NCBI GenBank assembly: GCA_945867875.1
Contig: CAMBJF010000089.1
Span: forward strand, 1 to 8,912
DNA from: an uncultured Ruminococcus sp.
GTDB lineage: Bacteria; Bacillota; Clostridia; Oscillospirales; Ruminococcaceae
Direction of reading: 5' to 3'
Length of the DNA: 8,912 nucleotides
Every line of letters starts with the position of its first letter. Positions within the stretch are counted from its first letter, which is position 1. The notes beneath the pieces are model-generated. The model saw nothing but the letters and a program-made list of their open reading frames with translations. It made no database searches and was not told where the DNA came from. This document shows positions 1 through 5,418 of the stretch, piece by piece. Position numbers and translations under genes: made by a program.

Positions 1-44
1 CACACTGCATATCGTCGGCAGCGTCAGATGTGTATAAGAGACAG
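1..44 (+). other. Nextera left adapter (non-biological)
   Basis: Positions 12-25 are the Nextera read-1 adapter (TCGTCGGCAGCGTC) and 26-44 are the 19-base Tn5 mosaic end (AGATGTGTATAAGAGACAG). Bases 4-11 (ACTGCATA) sit where the i5 index belongs and match, from memory, the standard 506 index; 1-3 are the tail of the P5 side. This is library sequence, not genome. Reading frames that start here (for example MCIRDR...) are artefacts. Confidence 0.98.
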
Positions 45-45
45 G

Positions 46-1113
46 ACCCTTTACGCCGATGCCTTTGACATATTCGGTGAGCTTGTCGATCTCTTTTCTT
101 GTAAATGTGCCTGCGGCGTTCTTTGCGGTGATGCAGCGAACGGTGCCGCCGTTTTCAATTGCAGATGTGAACACGCCGAAGCCGCAGTTCTTGACGGTAT
201 CGGTAAGGTCGGTTATCTCCATTCCGAAACGTGTGTCAGGCTTGTCGGAGCCGTAGCGCTCCATAGCCTCGGTGTACTTCATTCTGGGCAGGGGAGTGGG
301 GATATCCTTGCCAAGAACGTCCTTGAAAAGACGTCTTACAAAACCCTCAGCCATCTGCATGATATCCTCGGTATCAACGAAGGACATTTCAAGGTCTATC
401 TGAGTAAATTCGGGCTGTCTGTCGGCTCTCAGGTCCTCGTCACGGAAGCAGCGGGCAAGCTGGATATAACGGTCATAGCCTGCGATCATAAGGAGCTGCT
501 TGTATATCTGGGGGGACTGGGGGAGAGCATAGAAGCTGCCCGGGTGAACACGGGAGGGAACGAGATAGTCACGTGCGCCCTCAGGAGTTGACTTTATCAT
601 CATAGGAGTTTCGATCTCGATAAAGCCGTTCTCGTAGAAATAATCACGGGCGGTCTTGGCGATCTTGCTTCTCATAATGATGTTGCGCTGGAGAGGTCTT
701 CTGCGGAGGTCAAGGTAACGGTATTTGAGACGAAGCTCCTCGTTTGTGTTGGAGTTGTCAACTATCTCGAAAGGAGGTGTCTGAGCCTTTGCGAGAATAC
801 GGAGGTCGGTAACGTAAATTTCGATGTTTCCTGTTTTGATGTCGGCGTTCTTGCTCTCTCTTTCACGGACAACGCCCTTTGCCATAAGGACGTATTCGGA
901 GCGGCAGGAAGATGCCTTTTCAAAAACAGCTCTGTCGGTGCTGTCGTCAAATGCGAGCTGAACGATGCCTGTTCTGTCTCTCAGGTCGATGAAAACGAGA
1001 TTTCCAAGGTCTCTTGCTTTCTGAACATAGCCGCCTACGGTCACTTCGCTGCCGATGCCCTCGACTTCGCCGCAGTAATGTGTGCGCTTAAGTCCTTTCA
1101 TATTGTCTGCCAT
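46..1113 (-). CDS. aspS: aspartyl-tRNA synthetase, partial (C-terminus missing)
   Basis: Cytoplasmic class II synthetase that charges tRNA-Asp with aspartate. The minus-strand frame is open from ATG at 1113 to the adapter junction, giving 356 codons of a protein that is usually about 590 residues. It begins MADNMKGLKRTHYCGEVEG, followed by an OB-fold anticodon-binding domain (roughly residues 15-105). The class II core starts near residue 140, with motif 1 around FIEIETPMM and motif 2 as FRDEDLRADRQPEFTQ near residues 222-237. The bacterial GAD insertion begins around residue 285. Motif 3 and the C-terminal extension lie beyond the window. An AGGAAG ribosome binding site lies about 9 bases before the ATG. 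It follows hisS by 27 bases and is probably co-transcribed with it under T-box control. Truncation is due to the end of the fragment, not mutation. Confidence 0.97.
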
Positions 1114-1140
1114 TTTTATAAACTTCCTTTCAAGTGTAGA

Positions 1141-2433
1141 TCAAAATTCCGATGCCAGCATATCAGCTGTGTGGATATTAGCAAAATTGTCGATAAAGCT
1201 GCTGTCGAGGGCAATTACAGTTTCCTCGCCGCTCTTCATATTTTTGAGCTTCGCCTTGCCCTCTGCAAGCTCGTTGTCGCCAAGTATCATTGAGAATGCA
1301 GAGCCGATCTTGTTTGCATACTTCATCTGAGCCTTGACACCTCTGCCCATAACGTCCCATTCCGCACGGTAGCCCTCGTCACGGAGAGACTTCACGAGAG
1401 ATGCAGCCTTTATGCCCGCAGCCTCGCCCATTGAGCCGATGTAAATGTCGCATTCACGGGGAGAGATGAACTCGCAGCCCTGCTTTTCCATTGTCATTAT
1501 AAGGCGTTCGAGACCCATTGCAAAGCCCAGAGCAGGAGTGGGATTTCCGCCCATTTCCTCGATAAGTCCGTCATATCTTCCGCCGCCGCAGACAGTGCCC
1601 TGTGCGCCGATGGAGGTTGTGATGAACTCGAAAACGGTCTTGGTGTAGTAGTCGAGACCTCTAACTATCTTGGGGTCAACGGAATATTTTATGCCCATTT
1701 CGTCAAGATATTTTTTCAGTGTCTCGAAATGCTCCTTGCACTCGTCGCAGAGAAAATCCACCATAAGAGGAGCGTCCTTGCCGATCTCACGGCAAATCTC
1801 GCTCTTGCAGTCAAGTATTCTCATAGGATTTTTTTCAAGTCTTGACTGACAGGTTCCGCAGAACTTGTCCTTGTTGGGCTCGAAAAATTCTCTCAGCTTT
1901 TCGTAATATTTTGCACGGCAGTGAGGGCAGCCTATCGAGTTGATGTGCAGCTCAATGTCCTTGAGACCTATCTTCTCGATAACGCTGTTTGCCATTGATA
2001 TCATCTCGGCGTCCGCAGCGGGAGATGCACTTCCCACCATTTCAGCACCGAACTGGTGAAATTCCCAGAGTCTGCCTGCCTGAGGCTTTTCGTGACGGAA
2101 GCAGGAGAGAATGTAGAAAACCTTCTGGGGAAGTGCTTCGTTCAGAAGTCCGTTCTGCAAAACGGCTCTGATAGTGCCTGCTGTGCCCTCGGGACGGAGG
2201 GTGAACTTGCTCTCTCTGCCCATAACAGTGAACATTTCCTTCTGGACTACGTCGGTGGTCTCGCCTACGGAGCGGACGAAAAGATCGGTGTTTTCAAATG
2301 TGGGGATACGGATCTCTCTGAATCCGTAATTTTCGGCAACATCTGCGGCTACGCTTTCGACAGTCTGCCATTTGTGAACATCAGCGGGAACAACGTCCTC
2401 CATTCCCTTGATCCTTGTGGTAATAAGTTCCAT
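1141..2433 (-). CDS. hisS: histidyl-tRNA synthetase
   Basis: Charges tRNA-His with histidine in the cytoplasm; 430 residues, normal for a bacterial HisRS. Class II motif 2 is CFRHEKPQAGRLWEFHQFG (residues 111-129). The histidine-specific signatures RGLDYYTKT (258-266) and GGGRYDGL (283-290) and motif 3 ALGFAMGLER (301-310) are intact. The anticodon-binding domain covers about 327-415. The insertion between motifs 2 and 3 carries eight cysteines in CxxC-like pairs (C169/C172, C192/C195, C209/C214, C229/C232), which suggests metal binding; similar cysteine-rich forms occur in Clostridia. A GAAAGGA ribosome binding site at 2441-2447 lies 7 bases before the ATG. It is first in a hisS-aspS operon behind a T-box leader. 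TGA stop at 1141-1143. Confidence 0.98.
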   Translation of the reverse strand: MELITTRIKGMEDVVPADVHKWQTVESVAADVAENYGFREIRIPTFENTDLFVRSVGETTDVVQKEMFTVMGRESKFTLRPEGTAGTIRAVLQNGLLNEALPQKVFYILSCFRHEKPQAGRLWEFHQFGAEMVGSASPAADAEMISMANSVIEKIGLKDIELHINSIGCPHCRAKYYEKLREFFEPNKDKFCGTCQSRLEKNPMRILDCKSEICREIGKDAPLMVDFLCDECKEHFETLKKYLDEMGIKYSVDPKIVRGLDYYTKTVFEFITTSIGAQGTVCGGGRYDGLIEEMGGNPTPALGFAMGLERLIMTMEKQGCEFISPRECDIYIGSMGEAAGIKAASLVKSLRDEGYRAEWDVMGRGVKAQMKYANKIGSAFSMILGDNELAEGKAKLKNMKSGEETVIALDSSFIDNFANIHTADMLASEF

Positions 2434-2440
2434 AATTCTG

Positions 2441-2447
2441 TCCTTTC
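2441..2447 (-). promoter_or_regulatory. hisS ribosome binding site
   Basis: GAAAGGA on the minus strand, 7 bases before the hisS ATG. It lies just past the T-run of the leader terminator, so control by the leader acts on transcription rather than by hiding this site. Confidence 0.85.
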
Positions 2448-2460
2448 ATAATAATTTTTT

Positions 2461-2707
2461 ACAAACAAAAAAGCCGTCGCCGAATGATAACATTCGGGAC
2501 GACTGTGTATCGTGGTGCCACCCGTATTTGCACGGATAAACCGTGCCTTTTGACCTTTAACGCAGGAATACGTCGGAAATTGTTATCTCCCCGCAGCTCT
2601 TCGGTTGTCGTTCACGGCAGCTGTTCTGAGCGTTTTCAGCAAACACGCCCTCTCTGAGAGAACCTCTGCGGCTAATTTTCCGTGTCAAAGCCTTTGATAA
2701 ATATTAC
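2461..2707 (-). ncRNA. T-box riboswitch leader of hisS-aspS, apparent tRNA-Asp specifier
   Basis: The T-box core CGGGTGGCACCACG reads on the minus strand at 2511-2524. Stem I is closed by CCGCAG/CTGCGG (2666-2671 with 2591-2596). It contains an inner GGTT/AACC helix, the AGAGAG motif (2650-2655) and a GCTGAAA distal loop. The likely specifier, in context GAAC-GAC-AACC, is GAC at 2607-2609 (Asp), followed by the expected purine. Stem III is GCACGG/CCGTGC (2541-2546 with 2530-2535). The antiterminator is helix CGGG/CCCG, the 7-base bulge UGGCACC (2514-2520), and helix ACGA/UCGU. Its 3' side is the 5' arm of the terminator. UGGC would pair with GCCA, matching the G73 discriminator of tRNA-Asp; bacterial tRNA-His normally has C73. 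Uncharged tRNA should favour read-through into hisS. The 5' end is estimated from the promoter. Confidence 0.95.
2467..2503 (-). terminator. T-box intrinsic terminator before hisS
   Basis: On the minus strand, GTCGTCCCGAATG pairs with CATTCGGCGACGGC around a TTAT loop: 13 pairs with one bulged C, followed directly by six T. The 5' arm (TCGTCCCG) is also the 3' side of the antiterminator, so the two structures exclude each other. Confidence 0.93.
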
Positions 2708-2714
2708 GCATATT

Positions 2715-2743
2715 ATTATACAGCATTTTCCGCTCTTTGTCAA
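2715..2743 (-). promoter_or_regulatory. hisS-aspS promoter
   Basis: A perfect sigma-A type promoter on the minus strand: -35 TTGACA at 2738-2743, 17-base spacer, -10 TATAAT at 2715-2720. Predicted start is near 2705-2708, just before the T-box RNA. It lies 20 bases past the mgsA stop. The -35 box sits in the loop of an 8-base inverted repeat (see next entry). Confidence 0.92.
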
Positions 2744-2753
2744 GGGCGGAAAA
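2726..2753. repeat. inverted repeat around the hisS -35 box
   Basis: TTTTCCGC (2726-2733) and GCGGAAAA (2746-2753) are perfect 8-base arms separated by 12 bases that hold the TTGACA box. It has no T-run on the minus strand, so it is a poor terminator for mgsA. It could be a protein-binding site or a weak transcript-end hairpin; function is unknown. Confidence 0.6.
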
Positions 2754-2762
2754 GAAATTTCA

Positions 2763-3167
2763 TCAGTCAACGGGGTTGAGAAGCTGTCTCCAGTCAAGGT
2801 CGCCTCTTTCAAGGGCGTGAATAAGAGCTTCGGCAGTGGCAATGTTTGTTGCGACGGGAATGTTATGAACATCGCAGAGTCTGAGAAGATTCATTTCGTT
2901 TGGCTCGTGGGGCTTGGGCGAGAGGGGGTCTCTGAAAAACAGAAGAAGGTCGATCTCGTTGCAGGAGATACGTGCACTTATCTGCTGATCGCCGCCCTGT
3001 GAACCGCTGAGATAACGCTGGATATTGAGTCCTGTCGCCTGAGCTACCATTTTTCCTGTGGTGCCTGTGGCGCAGAGATTGTGTCTTGATAAAATGCCGC
3101 AGTAGGCAATGCAGAACTGAACGAGCAGCTCTTTCTTTGAATCGTGTGCTATGAGTGCAATATTCAT
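2763..3167 (-). CDS. mgsA: methylglyoxal synthase
   Basis: Converts dihydroxyacetone phosphate to methylglyoxal and phosphate, a cytoplasmic bypass of lower glycolysis that relieves phosphate limitation. The protein has 134 residues, like the Bacillus enzyme. Family landmarks are IALIAHDSKK (3-12), the phosphate-binding segment CATGTTGK (32-39), SGSQGGDQQ (54-62) with the catalytic base Asp60, and LLFFRDPL with His87 (75-87), then LLRLCDVHNIPVATN. The position matching E. coli Asp101 is Asn90 here (HEPN where E. coli has HDPD), which may be normal clade variation. An AAAGGAA site lies 9 bases before the ATG. It follows minD by 36 bases; minD-mgsA adjacency is seen in Clostridia. No terminator follows, so transcripts may run on into the hisS leader. 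Confidence 0.96.
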   Translation of the reverse strand: MNIALIAHDSKKELLVQFCIAYCGILSRHNLCATGTTGKMVAQATGLNIQRYLSGSQGGDQQISARISCNEIDLLLFFRDPLSPKPHEPNEMNLLRLCDVHNIPVATNIATAEALIHALERGDLDWRQLLNPVD

Positions 3168-3203
3168 TTCAAATCATTCCTTTCCCTTTAAACTTCACTT
3201 ATC

Positions 3204-3950
3204 TTACTGAAGAAGAACCTTGAAGCTGAGAGGAACGTCCTCACCCTTGATTCTCTTTGAAATTGCGTCGAATGCCTTGAATGCAAGCGATGTTGAAGGC
3301 AGGGGCTCGCCTCTTGATGTGGCGATGACAACTGCATCATCATCGGGGATAACGCCGATGAGCTGAACGCCTACGGTATCAATTATTTCGTCAAGGTCAA
3401 CGATAAGGTCAGCCTTGAAGAGGTCGGGATTTACCTTGTTGATGATAAGACGCTGCTTCTTGTTTCCTCTCTTGTAGAACTCGTCGGACATTGTGCGTGC
3501 GTCTCTTACGCAGACAGGGTCGGGAGTTGTGTTGATGAGGATAAGGTCAGACTGTTCAACAACGTCAAATACACTTGCGTTGGTACCTGCGGAGGTATCA
3601 ACGATTATGTATTCATAATACTTTCTCATTTCCTGGCAGATGTTCTTGATAGTCTCCGCATCGACCTTTGCAAAAGGATCCTCGGGAGCGCAGACAATGC
3701 TGAGGTTTGTGGCGATCTTTACCTGTGTGGTAGCTTTGTAGATATCGCATTCGCCCTTTAAAACGCTGCCTAGGTCGTATTTAATGTCATCTTTAACGCC
3801 AAGCATAATATCAAGGCATCTGAGACCGAAGTCAAGCTCTATAATAAGTGTTCTGTGACCCTGCTTTGCCAATGCAAAACCAAGCTCGGAGCAGATTGAG
3901 GATTTGCCGGTGCCGCCCTTACCGGAAGTTATTGCAATAATTTTAGACAT
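3204..3950 (-). CDS. minD: MinD-family septum-site ATPase without a clear membrane-targeting tail
   Basis: A ParA/MinD-type ATPase of 248 residues. The deviant Walker A is GKGGTGKSS (10-18), with signature Lys11 and Lys16. Switch I region is LDFGLRCLD (39-47), matching FDIGLRNLD of MinD, and Walker B/switch II is IIVDTSAG (115-122). INKVNPDL and LIGVIPDDDAVVIATSRGEP are typical of MinD. In the family it positions the division site by recruiting MinC to the membrane through a C-terminal amphipathic helix. Here the protein stops seven residues after GEDVPL (LSFKVLLQ), so that helix is missing or very reduced. minC and minE are not in the window, but mgsA next door supports a MinD rather than a plasmid ParA. 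The start is set by ATG at 3950 with GGAG 5 bases upstream. Its own promoter and a structured leader precede it. Confidence 0.87.
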   Translation of the reverse strand: MSKIIAITSGKGGTGKSSICSELGFALAKQGHRTLIIELDFGLRCLDIMLGVKDDIKYDLGSVLKGECDIYKATTQVKIATNLSIVCAPEDPFAKVDAETIKNICQEMRKYYEYIIVDTSAGTNASVFDVVEQSDLILINTTPDPVCVRDARTMSDEFYKRGNKKQRLIINKVNPDLFKADLIVDLDEIIDTVGVQLIGVIPDDDAVVIATSRGEPLPSTSLAFKAFDAISKRIKGEDVPLSFKVLLQ

Positions 3951-4081
3951 AGAGGCTCCATTTCTCCGCAGTTGTGGAATAGACGGTTATGCACCTGCTG
4001 TCCTGTACTGCGGTTGGGACAGCACTGTTTTGCAAAAAAACAGCTTGTCTGCTTTATAGCAGACAATGAGCGCAGACCTAT
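3951..4081 (-). ncRNA. structured 5' leader of minD, possible cis-regulatory RNA
   Basis: About 130 untranslated bases on the minus strand fold into consecutive perfect hairpins. H1 is TTGTCTGCT/AGCAGACAA (4058-4066 with 4045-4053, ATAA loop), followed after four bases by seven T (4034-4040). H2 is CTGTTTT/AAAACAG (4037-4043 with 4025-4031). H3 is TGCTGTCC/GGACAGCA (4017-4024 with 3996-4003). The H3 loop holds CCGCAGT (4007-4013), which is complementary to ACTGCGG (3966-3972) about 16 bases before the ATG: a possible pseudoknot. H2 extended by GACA/TGTC would exclude H1 and H3. I recognise no known riboswitch class. That it regulates anything is inference. Confidence 0.5.
4034..4066 (-). terminator. 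possible attenuator hairpin in the minD leader
   Basis: A perfect 9-base stem with an ATAA loop (4045-4066), then GCTG, then seven T (4034-4040). The four-base gap between stem and T-run weakens it as an intrinsic terminator, but its place some 15-50 bases after the predicted start suits attenuation. Confidence 0.4.
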
Positions 4082-4088
4082 TACTATT

Positions 4089-4116
4089 ATTGTACCATAA
4101 ATTTGGGAAAAGTCAA
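4089..4116 (-). promoter_or_regulatory. minD-mgsA promoter
   Basis: Minus-strand -35 TTGACT (4111-4116), 16-base spacer, -10 TACAAT (4089-4094). Predicted start is near 4082, giving the long leader before minD. It is probably the main promoter for minD and mgsA. Confidence 0.8.
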
Positions 4117-4173
4117 AGGCTTTTTGCCCAATTTGCACAATTTCGTTATGTTGTTATTATTCAAAATATATTC

Positions 4174-4192
4174 TTTGTACAACTTGTACAAA
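4174..4192. promoter_or_regulatory. 19-base perfect palindrome, operator-like
   Basis: TTTGTACAA-C-TTGTACAAA is a perfect inverted repeat with a single central base, itself made of two TTGTACAA palindromes. It lies about 58 bases upstream of the minD -35 box in an AT-rich gap (4117-4281). A further TTGTACAA sits at 5036-5043 in the promoter of the next gene. It has the shape of a dimeric repressor or activator site; the binding protein is unknown. Confidence 0.45.
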
Positions 4193-4226
4193 ATGCGTTG
4201 ATCATCATTATTTACATCAATTTAAC

Positions 4227-4255
4227 AAAATAAAAATAACTGTGAAATATGTCAA
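4227..4255 (-). promoter_or_regulatory. possible second upstream promoter toward minD
   Basis: TTGACA at 4250-4255, 17-base spacer, then a weak -10 TATTTT at 4227-4232 on the minus strand. The -35 is perfect but the -10 matches only four of six bases, and the region is AT-rich, so it could be chance. The rest of 4117-4281 holds no gene that I can see. Confidence 0.3.
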
Positions 4256-4281
4256 GAACGGTCAAAAATTATCTGTCATTT

Positions 4282-5010
4282 TTACATTGATATAAAGCGT
4301 CTGAGATCGGTGGGAGAAAATCTGAATTGTTCTTTTATTCCGTCTGCCTCAAGAATGAGATGCCCCTTCTGCCACTCCTTGAAATCAATATCCTCCGTGG
4401 ATTCATTCTCATAATTCGGGTCGATGATTTGGCGGATAGTACAGATCCTGTGGGGCGGGGAAAGGGGATCGCCGAAATCGAGAATTGCCGTATCGTACGG
4501 TGCAGCCCAAAAACAGCCTCCCGCTGCCGCAAAATTATTTTCGGGGCAGTAATGAAAATCGGTCATTATGAAGGACTCGCCGGGGCAGGACAGTTCCTCC
4601 TTATTATCGGAATAACAGCCCTTAGGGACATAGTGAAGCTCTTTGCGGTCAGAGAGCCGCAGGACGGAATAGCCGTAAAGCTCTTCCTTATAAATGAGAT
4701 ACAGCCTGCCGTCGGAATGGGTGAAAATCTGCGTGAAGCTTGTAAAATCGTGGCTGTCGCAGAGCTGCCATTTATGAACCACACTTTTGTCGGGTGAAAT
4801 AAGTGACTGCTCATATGCGGTAAGTCCCCTATGTTCCGAGCCGTTTTCGTATATGGAGTATTCGGTGCTTTCAAGGATAAAGCCTGCTTCGAGGGGCAGT
4901 CTTTCCGTTTCTCTTTTGTTTTGGGGCTGAAAGACTTTGCTTATATATTCCCGCCTTCGTTCCTGATATTTTTCGGTATGATAAATATTTTCAAAGCTTG
5001 TCATTGTCAT
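4282..5010 (-). CDS. conserved-looking protein of unknown function
   Basis: I do not recognise a named family. The frame encodes about 242 residues, soluble, with no signal peptide or membrane segment visible. It is acidic and aromatic-rich, with a charged N-terminus (EKYQERRREYISKVF) and then alternating short hydrophobic strands that look beta-rich. The most distinctive stretch is TDFHYCPENNFAAAGGCFW, followed by AAPYDTAILDF (about residues 150-180). I vaguely recall similar WTDxHYNPxNN...GCxWAxPY segments in unannotated Gram-positive proteins, but cannot confirm this. The start is uncertain: GTG at 5013, ATG at 5010 and ATG at 5004 are all in frame behind a weak GGGA (5015-5018). I use 5010; 5004 has the better spacing. 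Codon use resembles its neighbours. It is monocistronic, divergent from the gene at 5163, and no clear terminator follows. Confidence 0.75.
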   Translation of the reverse strand: MTMTSFENIYHTEKYQERRREYISKVFQPQNKRETERLPLEAGFILESTEYSIYENGSEHRGLTAYEQSLISPDKSVVHKWQLCDSHDFTSFTQIFTHSDGRLYLIYKEELYGYSVLRLSDRKELHYVPKGCYSDNKEELSCPGESFIMTDFHYCPENNFAAAGGCFWAAPYDTAILDFGDPLSPPHRICTIRQIIDPNYENESTEDIDFKEWQKGHLILEADGIKEQFRFSPTDLRRFISM

Positions 5011-5024
5011 CACATCCCGATGAT

Positions 5025-5053
5025 ATTATATCATATTGTACAAAAAAATGCAA
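5025..5053 (-). promoter_or_regulatory. likely promoter of the unknown gene at 4282-5010
   Basis: A perfect -10 TATAAT (5025-5030) on the minus strand with a weak -35 TTGCAT (5048-5053) 17 bases away. The predicted start falls near 5018, leaving a very short leader. TTGTACAA (5036-5043) lies between the two boxes. Confidence 0.5.
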
Positions 5054-5090
5054 TTGTTATTCTGTGCTTTGTAAAATTATGCATATACTC

Positions 5091-5119
5091 TTGACAAATG
5101 AGGAGCAATGTGGTATAGT
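5091..5119 (+). promoter_or_regulatory. promoter of the BFD-like gene
   Basis: TTGACA at 5091-5096, 17-base spacer, TATAGT at 5114-5119, predicted start near 5126. It drives the only rightward gene of the window and stands back to back with the promoter of the unknown gene. Confidence 0.88.
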
Positions 5120-5162
5120 AATGTTAAAGCAAATTTTCTTATCTCAAGGAGGTACTTTAATT

Positions 5163-5357
5163 ATGGAAAATGTTGAGATTTGCCACTGCATGGGCGTTAC
5201 ATATGCCGATATCGAGAACGCTCTTCACTCTGCCAAGGTTTTCAGCGATGTTGAAAGAGAGTTTGAAGAGGTTCAGAAGATCACTCACTGCTCCACCGGC
5301 TGCGGCGGCTGCCACGACAAGATCCTGGATACCATTTCCGAGATCATGAGCAAGTAA
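5163..5357 (+). CDS. small BFD-like [2Fe-2S]-binding protein
   Basis: A 64-residue cytoplasmic protein with the cysteine layout of the bacterioferritin-associated-ferredoxin-type [2Fe-2S] domain: Cys7-x-Cys9 near the N-terminus (EICHCMGVTYADI) and Cys47-x2-Cys50 near the C-terminus (THCSTGCGGCHDKI), with an extra Cys43. The GVT-x(3)-I helix after the first pair is typical. The family acts as small electron carriers or as domains of larger redox enzymes; the partner here is unknown, since no bacterioferritin or reductase gene is nearby. The start is fixed by a near-perfect AAGGAGGT site (5146-5153) 9 bases before ATG 5163, although the frame is open further upstream. It is monocistronic with its own promoter and terminator. 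Confidence 0.88.
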   Translation: MENVEICHCMGVTYADIENALHSAKVFSDVEREFEEVQKITHCSTGCGGCHDKILDTISEIMSK

Positions 5358-5372
5358 TTATTCAAAAAGAAA

Positions 5373-5412
5373 CGTCTCCGATGACAGGATATGTCAGCGG
5401 AGACGATTTTTT
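5373..5412. terminator. bidirectional terminator between the BFD-like gene and dapB
   Basis: CGTCTCCG (5373-5380) pairs with CGGAGACG (5398-5405); an inner TGACA/TGTCA helix closes a GGATA loop. Six T follow on the plus strand (5407-5412). On the minus strand the stem is followed by TTTCTTTTTG, so it can end both convergent transcripts. Confidence 0.93.
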
Positions 5413-5418
5413 ATGCTG

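Noticed and set aside
28..591. A plus-strand open frame starting MCIRDR
   Set aside because: Its start lies inside the Nextera mosaic end and the rest is antisense to aspS.
4327..4797. A 156-residue plus-strand frame opposite the unknown gene
   Set aside because: It has no ribosome binding site or family resemblance and is most simply a shadow of the minus-strand frame.
4998..5162. Upstream in-frame extension of the BFD-like protein
   Set aside because: The promoter at 5091-5119 and the AAGGAGGT site at 5146-5153 lie inside it, so translation begins at 5163.
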